64,000 nt of DNA from assembly GCF_007183175.1 (NCBI RefSeq), contig NZ_AP019807.1:1243001-1307000 (forward strand), in the 5' to 3' direction. The DNA comes from Microbulbifer sp. GL-2. GTDB lineage: Bacteria; Pseudomonadota; Gammaproteobacteria; Pseudomonadales; Cellvibrionaceae. Under the pieces are notes generated by a model. That model ran no database searches and was not told where the DNA came from. It saw nothing but the letters and a program-made list of their open reading frames with translations. The translations under genes were made by a program, and so were the position numbers. Positions 45,301 to 54,039 of this stretch are shown here, piece by piece (the first letter of the stretch is position 1; every line of letters starts with the position of its first letter).

Positions 45301-48300
45301 TTCTACCGCCTCACTGACTTCCGGCAGGTCCTGGGCAGCCGCAACAGCATCTACCAGGTCGAGCAGCTCGTTGTGCCCCTGTTCCAGGGATGCCCAAAGT
45401 GCCGGCTCTTCCTCAAGTTTGCCAGCCAACACCTTGCGGTAAACTTCCAATAACAACTGCGCCAGCTCGGCTAATGTCGGAAGCTGCGCGCGACTGGCCG
45501 CCTCTTGCAACACATTCAGCTCTTCTGCAACTTCGTTGACCTGGGACTTATCAGTGGGATTTGCTCGCCACTGGTTAAGCATCTGGTCCGCATCCAACAG
45601 GACACGCATGCCATCGGCCATCAACACCGCAAGCAGTTGCGGATCTACCGCCCTGGGCTCATTAGCTTCACGCTCACGAATCAGATGACCGACAGAGCGC
45701 TCCTGCAACTCCGCTACACGGGCGACAAATTGCTCTGACTTTTCTATCTGCAAGGGCTCCGTCGCACGAATCAGTGCCAACACCTGGCGCACATAGCTGG
45801 CGCCGTCACCGATTAGCTCGAAGATATCCGCATCGATCGGCACCTGATAAATACGCAGCTCTTTCGCAAAGCGTTCCAGCGGCGCCATCATCTCGGCGAC
45901 CACCTTCACTTCCGCCATATGGGCAGAACCCTTCAGCGTGTGCAGAGCTCGGTGCAATGGGTCACTGGGTACCCCATAAACGGGAGCCGCTGCGCGCATT
46001 TCAGCGAGGAAATTATCCACAACAACCAGGTGTGTCTCAGCTTCCTGAGCGAAGATCTCCCACAGCTGCGCACGGTCATCACTACTATCTTCTTCAACAA
46101 TATCGCTCGTCGAAGTCGCGACAGCCTCTTGCGCCAACAGCTCTTCCGGAACTTGCCCCTGACTGAGCTGTTCAGCCCAGGCCTGTAATTGCAGAGTCAA
46201 TGACTGGTCTGGGTCCCCACTGCCGAGACGGAAAGCCTCAACCATAGAGGGCAGCTTATCGAACACCTGTTCAATCAGGAGTACATGGGCCTGCTGTGGT
46301 TTGACGCTGTCATCGATGACCCTATTCAGCATATTCTCTACTGACCAGGCCAATTCACCGATATCCAGCGCCTCCACCATCCGGCCGGAGCCCTTGAGGG
46401 TATGGAAACCGCGCCGGAATTCCACCAGGGCATCCATATTGGCGAAGTTAGCTGCCCACTCAGGGAAATAGTTGCCAATATGCGCAATGACTTCACTGGC
46501 CTCTTCGAGGAAGATTTCAATAATCTCATCATCGATCAGGCTTTCACTATCATCGACCAGAACCTGGGCCTGTACCGGCTCCTCGATCTGCTCTTCTTTC
46601 GAGTCAGATAGCTCAGCCACTGCCTGAGGTTCTACGACAGGGTGTTCCACCCCTATTGCAACAACAGTTTCAGCTTCGGCATTTTCCCCGACATCTGAGA
46701 ACCCACCGTCCTCTTGGGCAGCGGCGCCAGTAATTTCTTCCTCGACAGCGGTCTGGGCAGCCTCAGCGCCACCACCCATTTCTACAGAGACCTCTTTCTC
46801 AGTCCCCGTCGATTCAACGGCAACAGCTAGATGATCCGTCAGTTCACTGCCCGCTTCCGCGTTAACCGCGAATTCGGGATCAAACAGATCAAAGCCATCC
46901 CCCTCACTCAACACCTCGGTCTGGGGCGCCTCAGTTTGAGGAGTAACCTCTTTCAGAGCCTCGACTTCTGTAACCTCAGGTGCAAAACCCAGATTGGCAA
47001 CACTGTCTTCGGCCAGTGCCAGCAGCATTTCAGTATCTTCCAGCCCTTCAGAGCGGCGCTCCAGGTAATACTCAACACTGGTTATCGCATCGGCCAGAGT
47101 ATCGAGCATGCGCCATTCGGGCTGCTCGGCCTGCTCAATCAAAGCCTGATTGATATAGCGGTTGCAGCAGGCAATGATTTCGCCCGCGCGCTGATAGCCA
47201 ACCATTTCCAGACCGCCGCAAACTTCCTGCAGGCGCTGGGGGACCCGACTCAGGTAACTGATATCCCAATGGCTGGCGACATATTCCATTACCGCCTCTT
47301 TAACTGCCTCCAGACCTAGGCGCGCCTCGCGCAGTACTGAATCGGTGGCATCTCCCATAATCGGCTGATCATCATCGACCTGCTTATTGCGATCGACAGT
47401 GGCAGCCAGGGCCGAGTCGAGCTGAACCAGCTCACCGGCAGCGCGTAGCAAGTACTCTTCAACATCCGCGCCGCGCGAGGCATCACGCAGGTATTCATAG
47501 ATACCGCGGGCGCGGCCGCGCTGTGGCTCCAGCCCCAGAACGCCAAGGGTATCCGCGACTCGCTTGGCCACTGCGGCAGTCTCACTCAACGGCGGCTGTT
47601 CGCTCGCAGCACCACTCGGCTCCAGTGCCTCGCGAACCAGCTGTAGCTCCTCTCTTAATGCTGTAATCGCAGTGCCGAGGGCTTCTGGGCCCATGGCCAG
47701 TACATCCTCGGTATCGGGCCGCGGAGTGCCTGGCACTGCCTTGTCCAGAGCAAATCTCTGGTACAGCTCCTGGCAGCGCGGGCCACTGGGACCCGCCAGG
47801 TAAACATAGAACAGCAGGTTGCGCAGGAAGCCCCCGTCGAGGCGTGCATCCAATACCTTGGCACCGCGGCCCTGTAACAGGCGGAATTCCACATCAACCC
47901 TGCGTAGCAGGTGGCGCAGGGCCGGTTGTACATTGATACGATGTTCGCCGAGCGCCTCAAATATAGCCAGCAGCACTTCCCACTGGGACTGGCGCCGGCT
48001 GCCGCTATACAGCAGCTGCATTTTCTCGACGATTTTATTCAGATAAGCAAGGCTCTCACCGCTGTTTACATCCCGGATGAGGCCGGCGGCAGCGACGTGG
48101 TACATCTTGCGCAGCTTGGTCACCAGGTCCTGTAAACGCGTAGCGTCGCTGGTCAGCGGCTGGCGCTTGCCAACAGTGCGATCAAGGGAGGACAGGTCCG
48201 GAGAGAAAAGTGCGCCTTCAGTAATAAGGCGCTCGCGGCGTACCGCGCGCAAATCATTGAGCAGGGGCAACAGCAAGACCGCGTTGTCGCGGCGCTGGAA

Positions 48301-48648
48301 GGAGACTTTCTCCAGGTAGAGTGGCAACTCCAACAGGGCACGCATAAGGAATTCACGCGTCTCGTCGGTATTTTCAACACCACCGCTGGCGAGAGCCTGC
48401 ACCAGTTGCTCCATCTCTTCGGCAAGCATTGCTGCGCCGCTGAGTTGAGCCATATGCAAGCTGCCATGCACCTGGTGAACCAGGGACAAACTGTTTTGCA
48501 ACAGTGTTGCACCCGCTTCCGGATCCGTAGCAAAAGTCTCGAGAAACTGACGCGCCTGCGCCAGAGTCTCGTTAATTTCACCTATCAGCCAATCCAGGGC
48601 CATGAAGTTCGGATTGTCGTGACTCACGCCAAGTCCCCAATAATTCAT
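42319..48648 (-). CDS. chpA: ChpA, multi-Hpt hybrid CheA-type histidine kinase of the type IV pilus chemosensory system
   Basis: A 2109-residue kinase that controls twitching motility and surface responses. An N-terminal Hpt-like motif HQVHGSLHM (His58) has His for Lys. Three canonical Hpt motifs follow: HTLKGSGRM near residue 748, HTLKGSAHM near 903 and HTFKGGARM near 1322, separated by long acidic linkers. The P4 kinase core has LRNAVDHGIE near 1690, DDGAGVN and GRGVGMDVV. A CheW-like domain (about 1850-1960) and a C-terminal receiver with Asp near 2034 (LLDIEMPRMDGF) complete it. It is shorter than the P. aeruginosa homologue, which has eight phosphotransfer domains. It follows pilJ directly, with no pilK between. 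Confidence 0.96.
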   Translation of the reverse strand: MNYWGLGVSHDNPNFMALDWLIGEINETLAQARQFLETFATDPEAGATLLQNSLSLVHQVHGSLHMAQLSGAAMLAEEMEQLVQALASGGVENTDETREFLMRALLELPLYLEKVSFQRRDNAVLLLPLLNDLRAVRRERLITEGALFSPDLSSLDRTVGKRQPLTSDATRLQDLVTKLRKMYHVAAAGLIRDVNSGESLAYLNKIVEKMQLLYSGSRRQSQWEVLLAIFEALGEHRINVQPALRHLLRRVDVEFRLLQGRGAKVLDARLDGGFLRNLLFYVYLAGPSGPRCQELYQRFALDKAVPGTPRPDTEDVLAMGPEALGTAITALREELQLVREALEPSGAASEQPPLSETAAVAKRVADTLGVLGLEPQRGRARGIYEYLRDASRGADVEEYLLRAAGELVQLDSALAATVDRNKQVDDDQPIMGDATDSVLREARLGLEAVKEAVMEYVASHWDISYLSRVPQRLQEVCGGLEMVGYQRAGEIIACCNRYINQALIEQAEQPEWRMLDTLADAITSVEYYLERRSEGLEDTEMLLALAEDSVANLGFAPEVTEVEALKEVTPQTEAPQTEVLSEGDGFDLFDPEFAVNAEAGSELTDHLAVAVESTGTEKEVSVEMGGGAEAAQTAVEEEITGAAAQEDGGFSDVGENAEAETVVAIGVEHPVVEPQAVAELSDSKEEQIEEPVQAQVLVDDSESLIDDEIIEIFLEEASEVIAHIGNYFPEWAANFANMDALVEFRRGFHTLKGSGRMVEALDIGELAWSVENMLNRVIDDSVKPQQAHVLLIEQVFDKLPSMVEAFRLGSGDPDQSLTLQLQAWAEQLSQGQVPEELLAQEAVATSTSDIVEEDSSDDRAQLWEIFAQEAETHLVVVDNFLAEMRAAAPVYGVPSDPLHRALHTLKGSAHMAEVKVVAEMMAPLERFAKELRIYQVPIDADIFELIGDGASYVRQVLALIRATEPLQIEKSEQFVARVAELQERSVGHLIREREANEPRAVDPQLLAVLMADGMRVLLDADQMLNQWRANPTDKSQVNEVAEELNVLQEAASRAQLPTLAELAQLLLEVYRKVLAGKLEEEPALWASLEQGHNELLDLVDAVAAAQDLPEVSEAVEEALRYLAEGEANTQAGEEDYDLSELGIEAQELDSVVALGGEPEPVAVALEVTEPVLEVEFGPEQPAEVIESDSLIEVTESVEVKAAEMAEPTLDDLYLALSETPADSIVEKVIEGQPEFVSQDASQVKIREEEPVLSTPPSVEPSIVHSEEQIAEQQRLLADIDPDVVDVFMEEAGELSDELEELIQSWEDAPESRQQAEALKRVLHTFKGGARMAGLMGLGEVAHRFETVIEGMRDNSRPSAAFFADAHGIHDRIADGVETVRAWMAGEQLEAFVQLISTDWADQKLASTVAMEVSASELTSHEASLEAVSLEGQTEIATEELAPVAETGEYLSNLSVETPAQLPEPIESQETGNVLPFIRKPGNADTEVVAPTRNQPQEMVRVAAELLEELVNLAGETAISRGRLEEQMSEFGLALDEMDVTLLRLNEQLRRLDRETEAQILFRQEQLAEQDGDFDPLEMDRYSSIQQLSRSLLESTSDLMELRSTLNNKARDTETLLLQQSRVNTELQEGLMRSRMVPFSRLVPRLRRIVRQVSAELGKQVELVFSNVEGELDRSMLERMVAPLEHMLRNAVDHGIEMPEERLAAGKSERGRIDVALAREGSEVILTIRDDGAGVNLIRVREKAVESGLMRPDAELSNNEILQFILQAGFTTAEKVTQISGRGVGMDVVSAELKLIGGNVHINSEAGSGTEFVVRLPFTVSVNRALMVKIGEDLFALPLNTIEGIVRLSPFELEHYYRSGDARFEYAGELYAVNYFGTLLKSGAQPKLSVDDMQLPVLLVRSEGHAMALQVDAIRGSREIVVKSLGPQFAGVQGVSGATVTGDGTVVVILDAHALLRRQATQLARPELPQLQLQTEPQPGPEDRQQTVMVVDDSVTVRKVTTRFLEREGYLVSTAKDGQDAVIQLQDKIPDLILLDIEMPRMDGFEVARHIRSSSRLRDIPIVMITSRTGSKHRDHAMSLGVNHYLGKPYQEDVLLEAIREYAGATAVGS

Positions 48649-48763
48649 TCTCTACGCAGGCGCTATACCCCAATGCGAACCTGGGTTCGCGGATTTTTGG
48701 AAAGTACTCCGTGCGCCCCTTTGCGCCCAGTGACCACTTGGTTACCGGGCTCTATTTTGTGGG

Positions 48764-50905
48764 TTAGGCCAGAGCCCGGTCTTCGCGGGACTCCAAGGAA
48801 TTGGATTCTTCGCTATCGATAGTGAAAGTCTCCGCATCCATCTCCGGCAGTTCCACATCGTACAGTTCGCTATTTGTCTCGACGCTCTCCTCTTGCGGCA
48901 GCTTGAAGCCGGCAACGGATTCACGCAGTGCACTAGCGGTTTGTGCCAGGTTACCAATGGATTGGGCGGTAGCCTGAGTACCAGCGGAAGTCTGCGAGGT
49001 AATTTCCTGAATAACGTTCATCGTGTTGGAAATGTGACCCGCAGAGGAGGCCTGCTGGCGGGCAGCGTTGGAGATGTTCTGAATCAAAGAGGCCAAATTG
49101 CTGGATACGCTCTCGATCTCCTCCAGGGCAACACCGGCGTCCTGTGCCAGACGGGCACCACGTACCACCTCAGTGGTGGTTTGCTCCATAGAGATTACCG
49201 CCTCATTGGTATCGGACTGAATCGCCTTTACCAGGCCTTCAATCTGTTTGGTCGCAGCGGCGGAACGTTCCGCAAGTCGCTGTACCTCATCCGCAACCAC
49301 CGCGAAGCCACGGCCGGCATCACCGGCCATGCTCGCCTGGATGGCAGCGTTCAAGGCCAGAATATTGGTCTGGTCGGCAATATCATTAATCAAGCTTACG
49401 ATATCACCGATCTCCTGGGAGGACTCACCCAGTCGCTTGATTCGCTTGGAGGTATCTTGGATCTGCTCGCGGATATTATCCATGCCTTTAATGGTGTTCT
49501 GTACCACCTTGGCGCCGTTGCTCGCAATATGTACCGAGCGCTCTGCTACCTGGGCTGATTCAGAGGCATTGGCAGATACCTGGTCAATCGTCACCGCCAT
49601 CTCATTCACAGCCGCGGAAGCTCCGGCAATTTCTTGCGCCTGGTGCTCCGAGGCCTCGGCGAGGTGAAGTGCAGTCTGCTGGGTTTCCTGGGACAGGCCG
49701 GATACTTCCTGCGCGGCGCCGTTAATTCGGGAAACCAGTACGCGTAACTGGTCAATGGTGAAGTTGATCGAGTCGGCAATCGCACCGGTGAAAGCCTCGG
49801 TTACCGTAGCCGAGGTGGTCAAGTCACCATCTGCGAGGTCTGCCAGCTCATCCAGCAGCTGCATAATAGCCTGCTGGTTACGCTCGTTGGTATCCGATTC
49901 CTGCAACAGGCTGCGGCGGGTACCAGAGAAGGCCATTCCCATCATCGCGAAGATCAGAAGCACGAATGCCGCTGCGAGGATGGTAATGGTCATGTTGTTA
50001 GGCTGACGTTCATCCGCAAGGTTTACGATACGGTCGTTCAGGGTACTCAGGGCTTCGAGCAACTGCGGCGACGAGGCGATAATGCCATCTGAGGCCTGTC
50101 GTGTAGCAAACAGGGCCGGGGTCGCTTCAAAGATCTCACGTACAGAAGAGCTTACAAACTCGAACAGCTCAGTAATCTCATCAAGGGAGCGGCGAGCTTC
50201 TTCATCGGTAACGCGGGAGATGCCCATCACCACATCGCCGCTTTTCATACCATCTACGACTTTACCGAACAGGCTGGCATCTGTATTGAACTGGTCAGCA
50301 GCCGACTCAGCATCTTCACCACCCTGCAGCATCTTGTCGATATTTCGCCCGATACGTTCCGCACGCCATACCTGTAACTGCGCCTGTTCCACCTGATTGG
50401 CCGGGGCGTTATTCGCAAGCAGGATCTCTACGATGTTGTTGTGCTCGGCCTGCAGTTCGGGAAGCGAAGCACTCAGGGTCGTGGCAACATCATTCAGGAA
50501 GATAATGGTTTCCTTGTTACCGATAATGGTGTCCACCTGTTCGCGCAGTTTGCGCCAAACAGTGCCGTAGGTAGCAAGTTCAGCATCAAGCGCCTTGCGG
50601 CTACCCTTATCCATACCCTGCAGCTGGTTCCAGGCAGTAGCCATTTGTGCGGAGACTTTCTCAAGCTCGGCAAATGCCTCATCGTCGCCGGAAGTGGCCG
50701 CAGGTGCGTAAGAAACCACCTGATAGGAAAGTGCACGCAATTCTGCAACTTGTTGCAGGTATTCCTTATCGCGGTCACTGCGGGTCTGCACCAAATAAAT
50801 ACTGACAATCAGTCCCGCCAGTACGGCGAGTACCAGCAGACCCAAACCCAACGCGGCAGGATTACTGCGCAGCGCGGAAAAGGAACTCTGGGAGCCTGTT
50901 TTCAT
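48764..50905 (-). CDS. pilJ: Type IV pilus methyl-accepting chemoreceptor PilJ
   Basis: PilJ is the receptor that feeds surface or pilin signals to ChpA. The 713-residue protein has two membrane segments (about 17-37 and 303-326) enclosing a roughly 265-residue helical periplasmic sensor, a HAMP-like linker and a long signalling coiled coil. The tip motif is NDIADQTNILALNAAIQASM followed by GRGFAVVADEVQRLAERS. The tip region is strongly conserved, with Ala-Ser where other receptors have Glu-Ala. The ATG at 50905 has AGGAG five bases upstream of the AAACT spacer. Third receptor-side gene after pilH and pilI. Confidence 0.96.
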   Translation of the reverse strand: MKTGSQSSFSALRSNPAALGLGLLVLAVLAGLIVSIYLVQTRSDRDKEYLQQVAELRALSYQVVSYAPAATSGDDEAFAELEKVSAQMATAWNQLQGMDKGSRKALDAELATYGTVWRKLREQVDTIIGNKETIIFLNDVATTLSASLPELQAEHNNIVEILLANNAPANQVEQAQLQVWRAERIGRNIDKMLQGGEDAESAADQFNTDASLFGKVVDGMKSGDVVMGISRVTDEEARRSLDEITELFEFVSSSVREIFEATPALFATRQASDGIIASSPQLLEALSTLNDRIVNLADERQPNNMTITILAAAFVLLIFAMMGMAFSGTRRSLLQESDTNERNQQAIMQLLDELADLADGDLTTSATVTEAFTGAIADSINFTIDQLRVLVSRINGAAQEVSGLSQETQQTALHLAEASEHQAQEIAGASAAVNEMAVTIDQVSANASESAQVAERSVHIASNGAKVVQNTIKGMDNIREQIQDTSKRIKRLGESSQEIGDIVSLINDIADQTNILALNAAIQASMAGDAGRGFAVVADEVQRLAERSAAATKQIEGLVKAIQSDTNEAVISMEQTTTEVVRGARLAQDAGVALEEIESVSSNLASLIQNISNAARQQASSAGHISNTMNVIQEITSQTSAGTQATAQSIGNLAQTASALRESVAGFKLPQEESVETNSELYDVELPEMDAETFTIDSEESNSLESREDRALA

Positions 50906-51069
50906 AGTTTACTCCTAGCGGGCCCTAGTATGAGGCCGGTTTAATACTACTTTTACTTTTAACGCTTTAACGACAATGGCCCTCAGTCAGTACGGACATC
51001 CCTGCACCGCTTGCGGGTCACTCCCGATACTCCAAACATCGAAGTACCGGAAATAATCAGATTGGGTTT

Positions 51070-51609
51070 TTAATGGACAGCTGCGTCCATAAAGCGGGAA
51101 TCATTAATCAGAGCCCGCATATCGAACACCAACCACCGGTCCTTCTGTAAAATAAATTGACCGTGCACCATCGGTGCAAACGGCTCAATCAAATCTGTTG
51201 GTGCCTCACGGGCATATTCAAATGCCAGGTGCTGCATTCCATGCAACCCATCGACAATCAACCCCACATAGGTTTTATCCCGTTCCAGCACCAAAACCCG
51301 GCGTTGCTGACGCGGTCCAGTGAGGTGGCCACCGTAAAAAGCGGCGAGATCAATCAGGGGCAACAGGCGGCCACGTACATTGGAAACCCCTTTTACCCAG
51401 GGCTCTACCCCTGGAATAAAGGTGTACTGCGGCACTTCGAGCAGTTCCACAACATCGTCCATTGAGGCGACAAAGTTATGGCCTAAAAGAGAGAAGCCGA
51501 TACCGGTCCAGTACGGCTTAATTTCCTGGCGGCCAGGCAGACCAGTAGCCTGCGCTTTAGCGCGCCGCGCGATATCAACAAGAGCTAGATAAGGTGTTTG
51601 TGACTGCAC
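51070..51609 (-). CDS. pilI: CheW-like adaptor PilI
   Basis: PilI couples the PilJ receptor to the ChpA kinase. The CheW core includes GIGFSLLGHNFVASMDDVVELLEVP, VKGVSNVRGRLLPLIDLAAF and RVLVLERDKTYVGLIVDGLHGMQHL. The frame is open to a GTG at 51651, inside pilH; the GTG at 51609 gives 179 residues and aligns with the family start (V-x-x-QTP-x-x-LVDI), so it is preferred although neither has a well-placed ribosome site. It lies 16 bases past the pilH stop. Confidence 0.92.
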   Translation of the reverse strand: MQSQTPYLALVDIARRAKAQATGLPGRQEIKPYWTGIGFSLLGHNFVASMDDVVELLEVPQYTFIPGVEPWVKGVSNVRGRLLPLIDLAAFYGGHLTGPRQQRRVLVLERDKTYVGLIVDGLHGMQHLAFEYAREAPTDLIEPFAPMVHGQFILQKDRWLVFDMRALINDSRFMDAAVH

Positions 51610-51625
51610 TTTGAGCAGCTGACCG

Positions 51626-51988
51626 TCAGGCCAACACCTCCTCAATAGCACTCAACAGTTTGCCCTCATCCACAGGCTTGGTCAGATAGGCTTTAGCACC
51701 CTGACGCATACCCCAGACGCGGTCTGTATCCTGATCTTTTGTGGTAACGATAATGATTGGAATTCCTGCGGTACCGCCGTCTTTACTCAACTGGCGAGTG
51801 GCCTGGAAGCCGTTCAGGCCCGGCATCACAATATCCATCAGGATTAAATCCGGGCGCTGTGTGCGCGCCACATCCACACCATTCTCACCATTCGGTGCAG
51901 TAATTACTGCGTGACCATTCTTTTCCAGAATCGTGGTCAGCTTGTGTGTTTCGGTAGGAGAGTCATCAACTATTAATACTCTTGCCAT
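51626..51988 (-). CDS. pilH: Type IV pilus response regulator PilH
   Basis: A single-domain CheY-like receiver of 120 residues, paired with PilG to set extension versus retraction of the pilus. It shows VLIVDDSPTE with the acidic pocket, phosphoacceptor Asp in LILMDIVMPGLNGFQATRQL, a switch Thr in IIIVTTKDQD and the conserved Lys in YLTKPVDEGK. The frame extends to 52039, but the ATG at 51988 follows GGGGAA and matches family length. pilH is separated from pilG by 240 bases, unusually far. Confidence 0.94.
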   Translation of the reverse strand: MARVLIVDDSPTETHKLTTILEKNGHAVITAPNGENGVDVARTQRPDLILMDIVMPGLNGFQATRQLSKDGGTAGIPIIIVTTKDQDTDRVWGMRQGAKAYLTKPVDEGKLLSAIEEVLA

Positions 51989-52189
51989 CATTTCCCCCAT
52001 GACATCTTCTAATCGGCAATTGAGCAACAACGACAGCACTTGGCGGTTTTGTTGTCATTATCTTTGCTAGCATGTGCCAAGTTTGCACTTACTACCAATT
52101 CACTGCCCGACTACAACATTTCTCACATCCGGTTAGACGATGAGATCTGTGCGTCCCCAATTTAAAATTCCCGCCTGTGGCAGGTCAGT

Positions 52190-52217
52190 GGCTCCCGGGG
52201 GAGCCTTATTCTTTTTT
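52190..52217 (+). terminator. Plus-strand intrinsic terminator-like hairpin in the pilG-pilH gap
   Basis: GGCTCCC and GGGAGCC form an inverted repeat with a very short loop, followed on the plus strand by TTATTCTTTTTT. Genes on both sides are on the minus strand, so the T-tract faces antisense transcription. On the minus strand it would be a plain hairpin without a U-tract. Confidence 0.45.
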
Positions 52218-52228
52218 ATAGATCCGCT

Positions 52229-52624
52229 TCAAGCCGCATGATGCGGTTTAGCGTGGGCGGATATTGCGCCCAAAAGTTCGCTTTTACTAAAAGGCTTGGT
52301 CAAATATTGATCGCAGCCAACCACGCGTCCTTTTGCCTTATCGAACAAACCATCCTTACTCGACAGCATTACAACAGGGGTGGAACGAAATTCACTGTTA
52401 TTTTTAATCAGTGCGCAGGTTTGGTAGCCATCCAGGCGAGGCATCATAATATCGACAAAAATGACATCCGGACGGGAGTCCGCAATTTTTGCCAATGCAT
52501 CGAAACCGTCGGTTGCAGTGACAACGGTGCAACCCGCCTTTTGCAGCAGCGTCTCGGCAGTGCGGCGAATTGTCTTACTGTCATCAATCACCATTACAGT
52601 CAGACTTTCCCAGTTAAGCTCCAT
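52229..52624 (-). CDS. pilG: Type IV pilus response regulator PilG
   Basis: First gene of the Pil-Chp cluster: a 131-residue CheY-like receiver that promotes pilus extension when phosphorylated by ChpA. Motifs are VMVIDDSKTIRRTAETLL, the phosphoacceptor Asp in VIFVDIMMPRLDGYQTC, VVMLSSKDG and the Lys in YLTKPFSKSELL. Divergent from gshB over 350 bases, the same arrangement as in Pseudomonas. Confidence 0.95.
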   Translation of the reverse strand: MELNWESLTVMVIDDSKTIRRTAETLLQKAGCTVVTATDGFDALAKIADSRPDVIFVDIMMPRLDGYQTCALIKNNSEFRSTPVVMLSSKDGLFDKAKGRVVGCDQYLTKPFSKSELLGAISAHAKPHHAA

Positions 52625-52974
52625 AGTCTTTTTTGAATCCCCTGTTTACTTATTTTCGGGCACGCGAAAAATTTTTCCTGCACCCTTATTTGAACCGCTT
52701 ATGGGGTCTGGGTGTCTCGCTTAGCCAAGATCGCACACTGGGTGGAACTTTTATCACAGAACCCAAAGTGAATCTACCAGAGTCGACATACCCCTAGCGA
52801 CGCAGTTCAAATTATCACCACTTTGCACTCCCACCCATTGGATCGTGTTAAAAGGTTGCACCTTGGCGAGGCTGCTTTTACCTTATCCATCCTACAAGTT
52901 GGGAGTGGCGTTTATATAAAAGCCACAACAACCGCGGCGCGGGATAAAATATCCCATCAAATATGGAAGCCCAT
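52625..52974. other. Divergent intergenic region pilG/gshB
   Basis: About 350 bases with no credible ORF. It must hold the outward promoters of pilG and gshB. On the plus strand there is an AT box TTTATATAAA at 52911-52920, about 55 bases before gshB, and a weak TTGCAC-17-TACCTT pair at 52856-52884. Nothing else was recognised. Confidence 0.5.
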
Positions 52975-53931
52975 ATGAATTACTCCCTCGGTGTGGTGAT
53001 GGACCCCATCGCCCAGATCAATTTTAAAAAAGATACGACACTTGCACTGTTACAGGCCGCACAAGACAGCGGATTCCAACTGTTTTATTTTGAACAGACA
53101 GATTTGTACCTGGACAATGGGCGAGCCGTTGGCAGGGCCCAGCCACTCAAGGTATTTGATGATGCTGAGCATTGGTTTTCTCTGGATGACCCCAGGGAAA
53201 TGCTTTTGGGCGAGCTTGACACGATTTTGATGCGTGTCGACCCACCTTTCGATAACGAGTACATTTATTCCACTTACATTCTCGAGGCCGCAGAACGCGA
53301 AGGCTCACTGGTGGTAAACAATCCGCAATCCCTGCGCGATTGTAACGAGAAAATTTTCGCAACCACTTTCCCACAATGCTGCCCGCCAGTGCTGGTCAGT
53401 AGAGATATGCGCAGGCTGCGAGAATTTCACAAAACTCATCAAGACGTAATCTTCAAACCATTGGATGGCATGGGTGGCGCCGGTATTTTTCATTGCAAAC
53501 CAGACGGCGCCAATCTCGGCGCAATACTGGAAATGCTTACTGGACATGGACGCCAGCAGATTATGGCGCAGCGCTATATTCCCGAAATCAAAGATGGCGA
53601 CAAACGTATCCTGGTTGTCGATGGCGAGGCTGTGCCCTATTGCCTGGCACGGATTCCTGAAGCAGGGGAAACCCGCGGCAACCTGGCCGCTGGCGGCCGC
53701 GGCGAAGCACGCCCGTTGACTGATCACGATCGCTGGATCGTGGAGCAGGTCGCTCCCACTCTCAAAGAAAAAGGATTGTTGTTTGTTGGTCTCGATGTTA
53801 TTGGGGAATACCTCACAGAGATCAATGTCACCAGCCCCACTTGTGTCCGTGAAATTGATGCGGCCTATAACACCGATATTGGTGCGCGACTGATGAGCGC
53901 CATCACACATCGCCTGGCACAAAAGAGTTAA
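52975..53931 (+). CDS. gshB: Glutathione synthetase
   Basis: GshB joins gamma-glutamylcysteine and glycine with ATP to make glutathione. The 318-residue ATP-grasp protein begins LGVVMDPIAQINFKKDTTLALL and carries LMRVDPPFDNEYIYSTYILE, the ATP-grasp lysine block FKPLDGMGGAGIF, LVVDGEAVPYCLARIP and the metal-binding INVTSPTCVREID. The ATG at 52975 with GGAAG upstream is chosen over an ATG at 52963. Next to pilG and a TonB gene as in Pseudomonas. Confidence 0.97.
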   Translation: MNYSLGVVMDPIAQINFKKDTTLALLQAAQDSGFQLFYFEQTDLYLDNGRAVGRAQPLKVFDDAEHWFSLDDPREMLLGELDTILMRVDPPFDNEYIYSTYILEAAEREGSLVVNNPQSLRDCNEKIFATTFPQCCPPVLVSRDMRRLREFHKTHQDVIFKPLDGMGGAGIFHCKPDGANLGAILEMLTGHGRQQIMAQRYIPEIKDGDKRILVVDGEAVPYCLARIPEAGETRGNLAAGGRGEARPLTDHDRWIVEQVAPTLKEKGLLFVGLDVIGEYLTEINVTSPTCVREIDAAYNTDIGARLMSAITHRLAQKS

Positions 53932-53992
53932 ACTGGGCGTCTAGTTTTAATTTATACCCAGGCTGTTTGCCGATGAACGGGCCGGGCGGAAA

Positions 53993-54011
53993 GCCGAGCG
54001 AAGCGCTCGGC
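53993..54011 (+). terminator. Hairpin after gshB
   Basis: GCCGAGCG and CGCTCGGC form a perfect 8-bp GC stem over an AAG loop, 60 bases after gshB and 28 bases before the TonB gene. It is followed by AATAAAT, not a T-run, so it is a weak terminator or a pause site. Confidence 0.4.
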
Positions 54012-54039
54012 AATAAATAGCAGTAACCGATAACAGACA

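Noticed and set aside
42319..48648. ChpA length of 2109 residues as a fusion artefact
   Set aside because: ChpA proteins are naturally this large; the domain order Hpt-kinase-CheW-receiver is normal.
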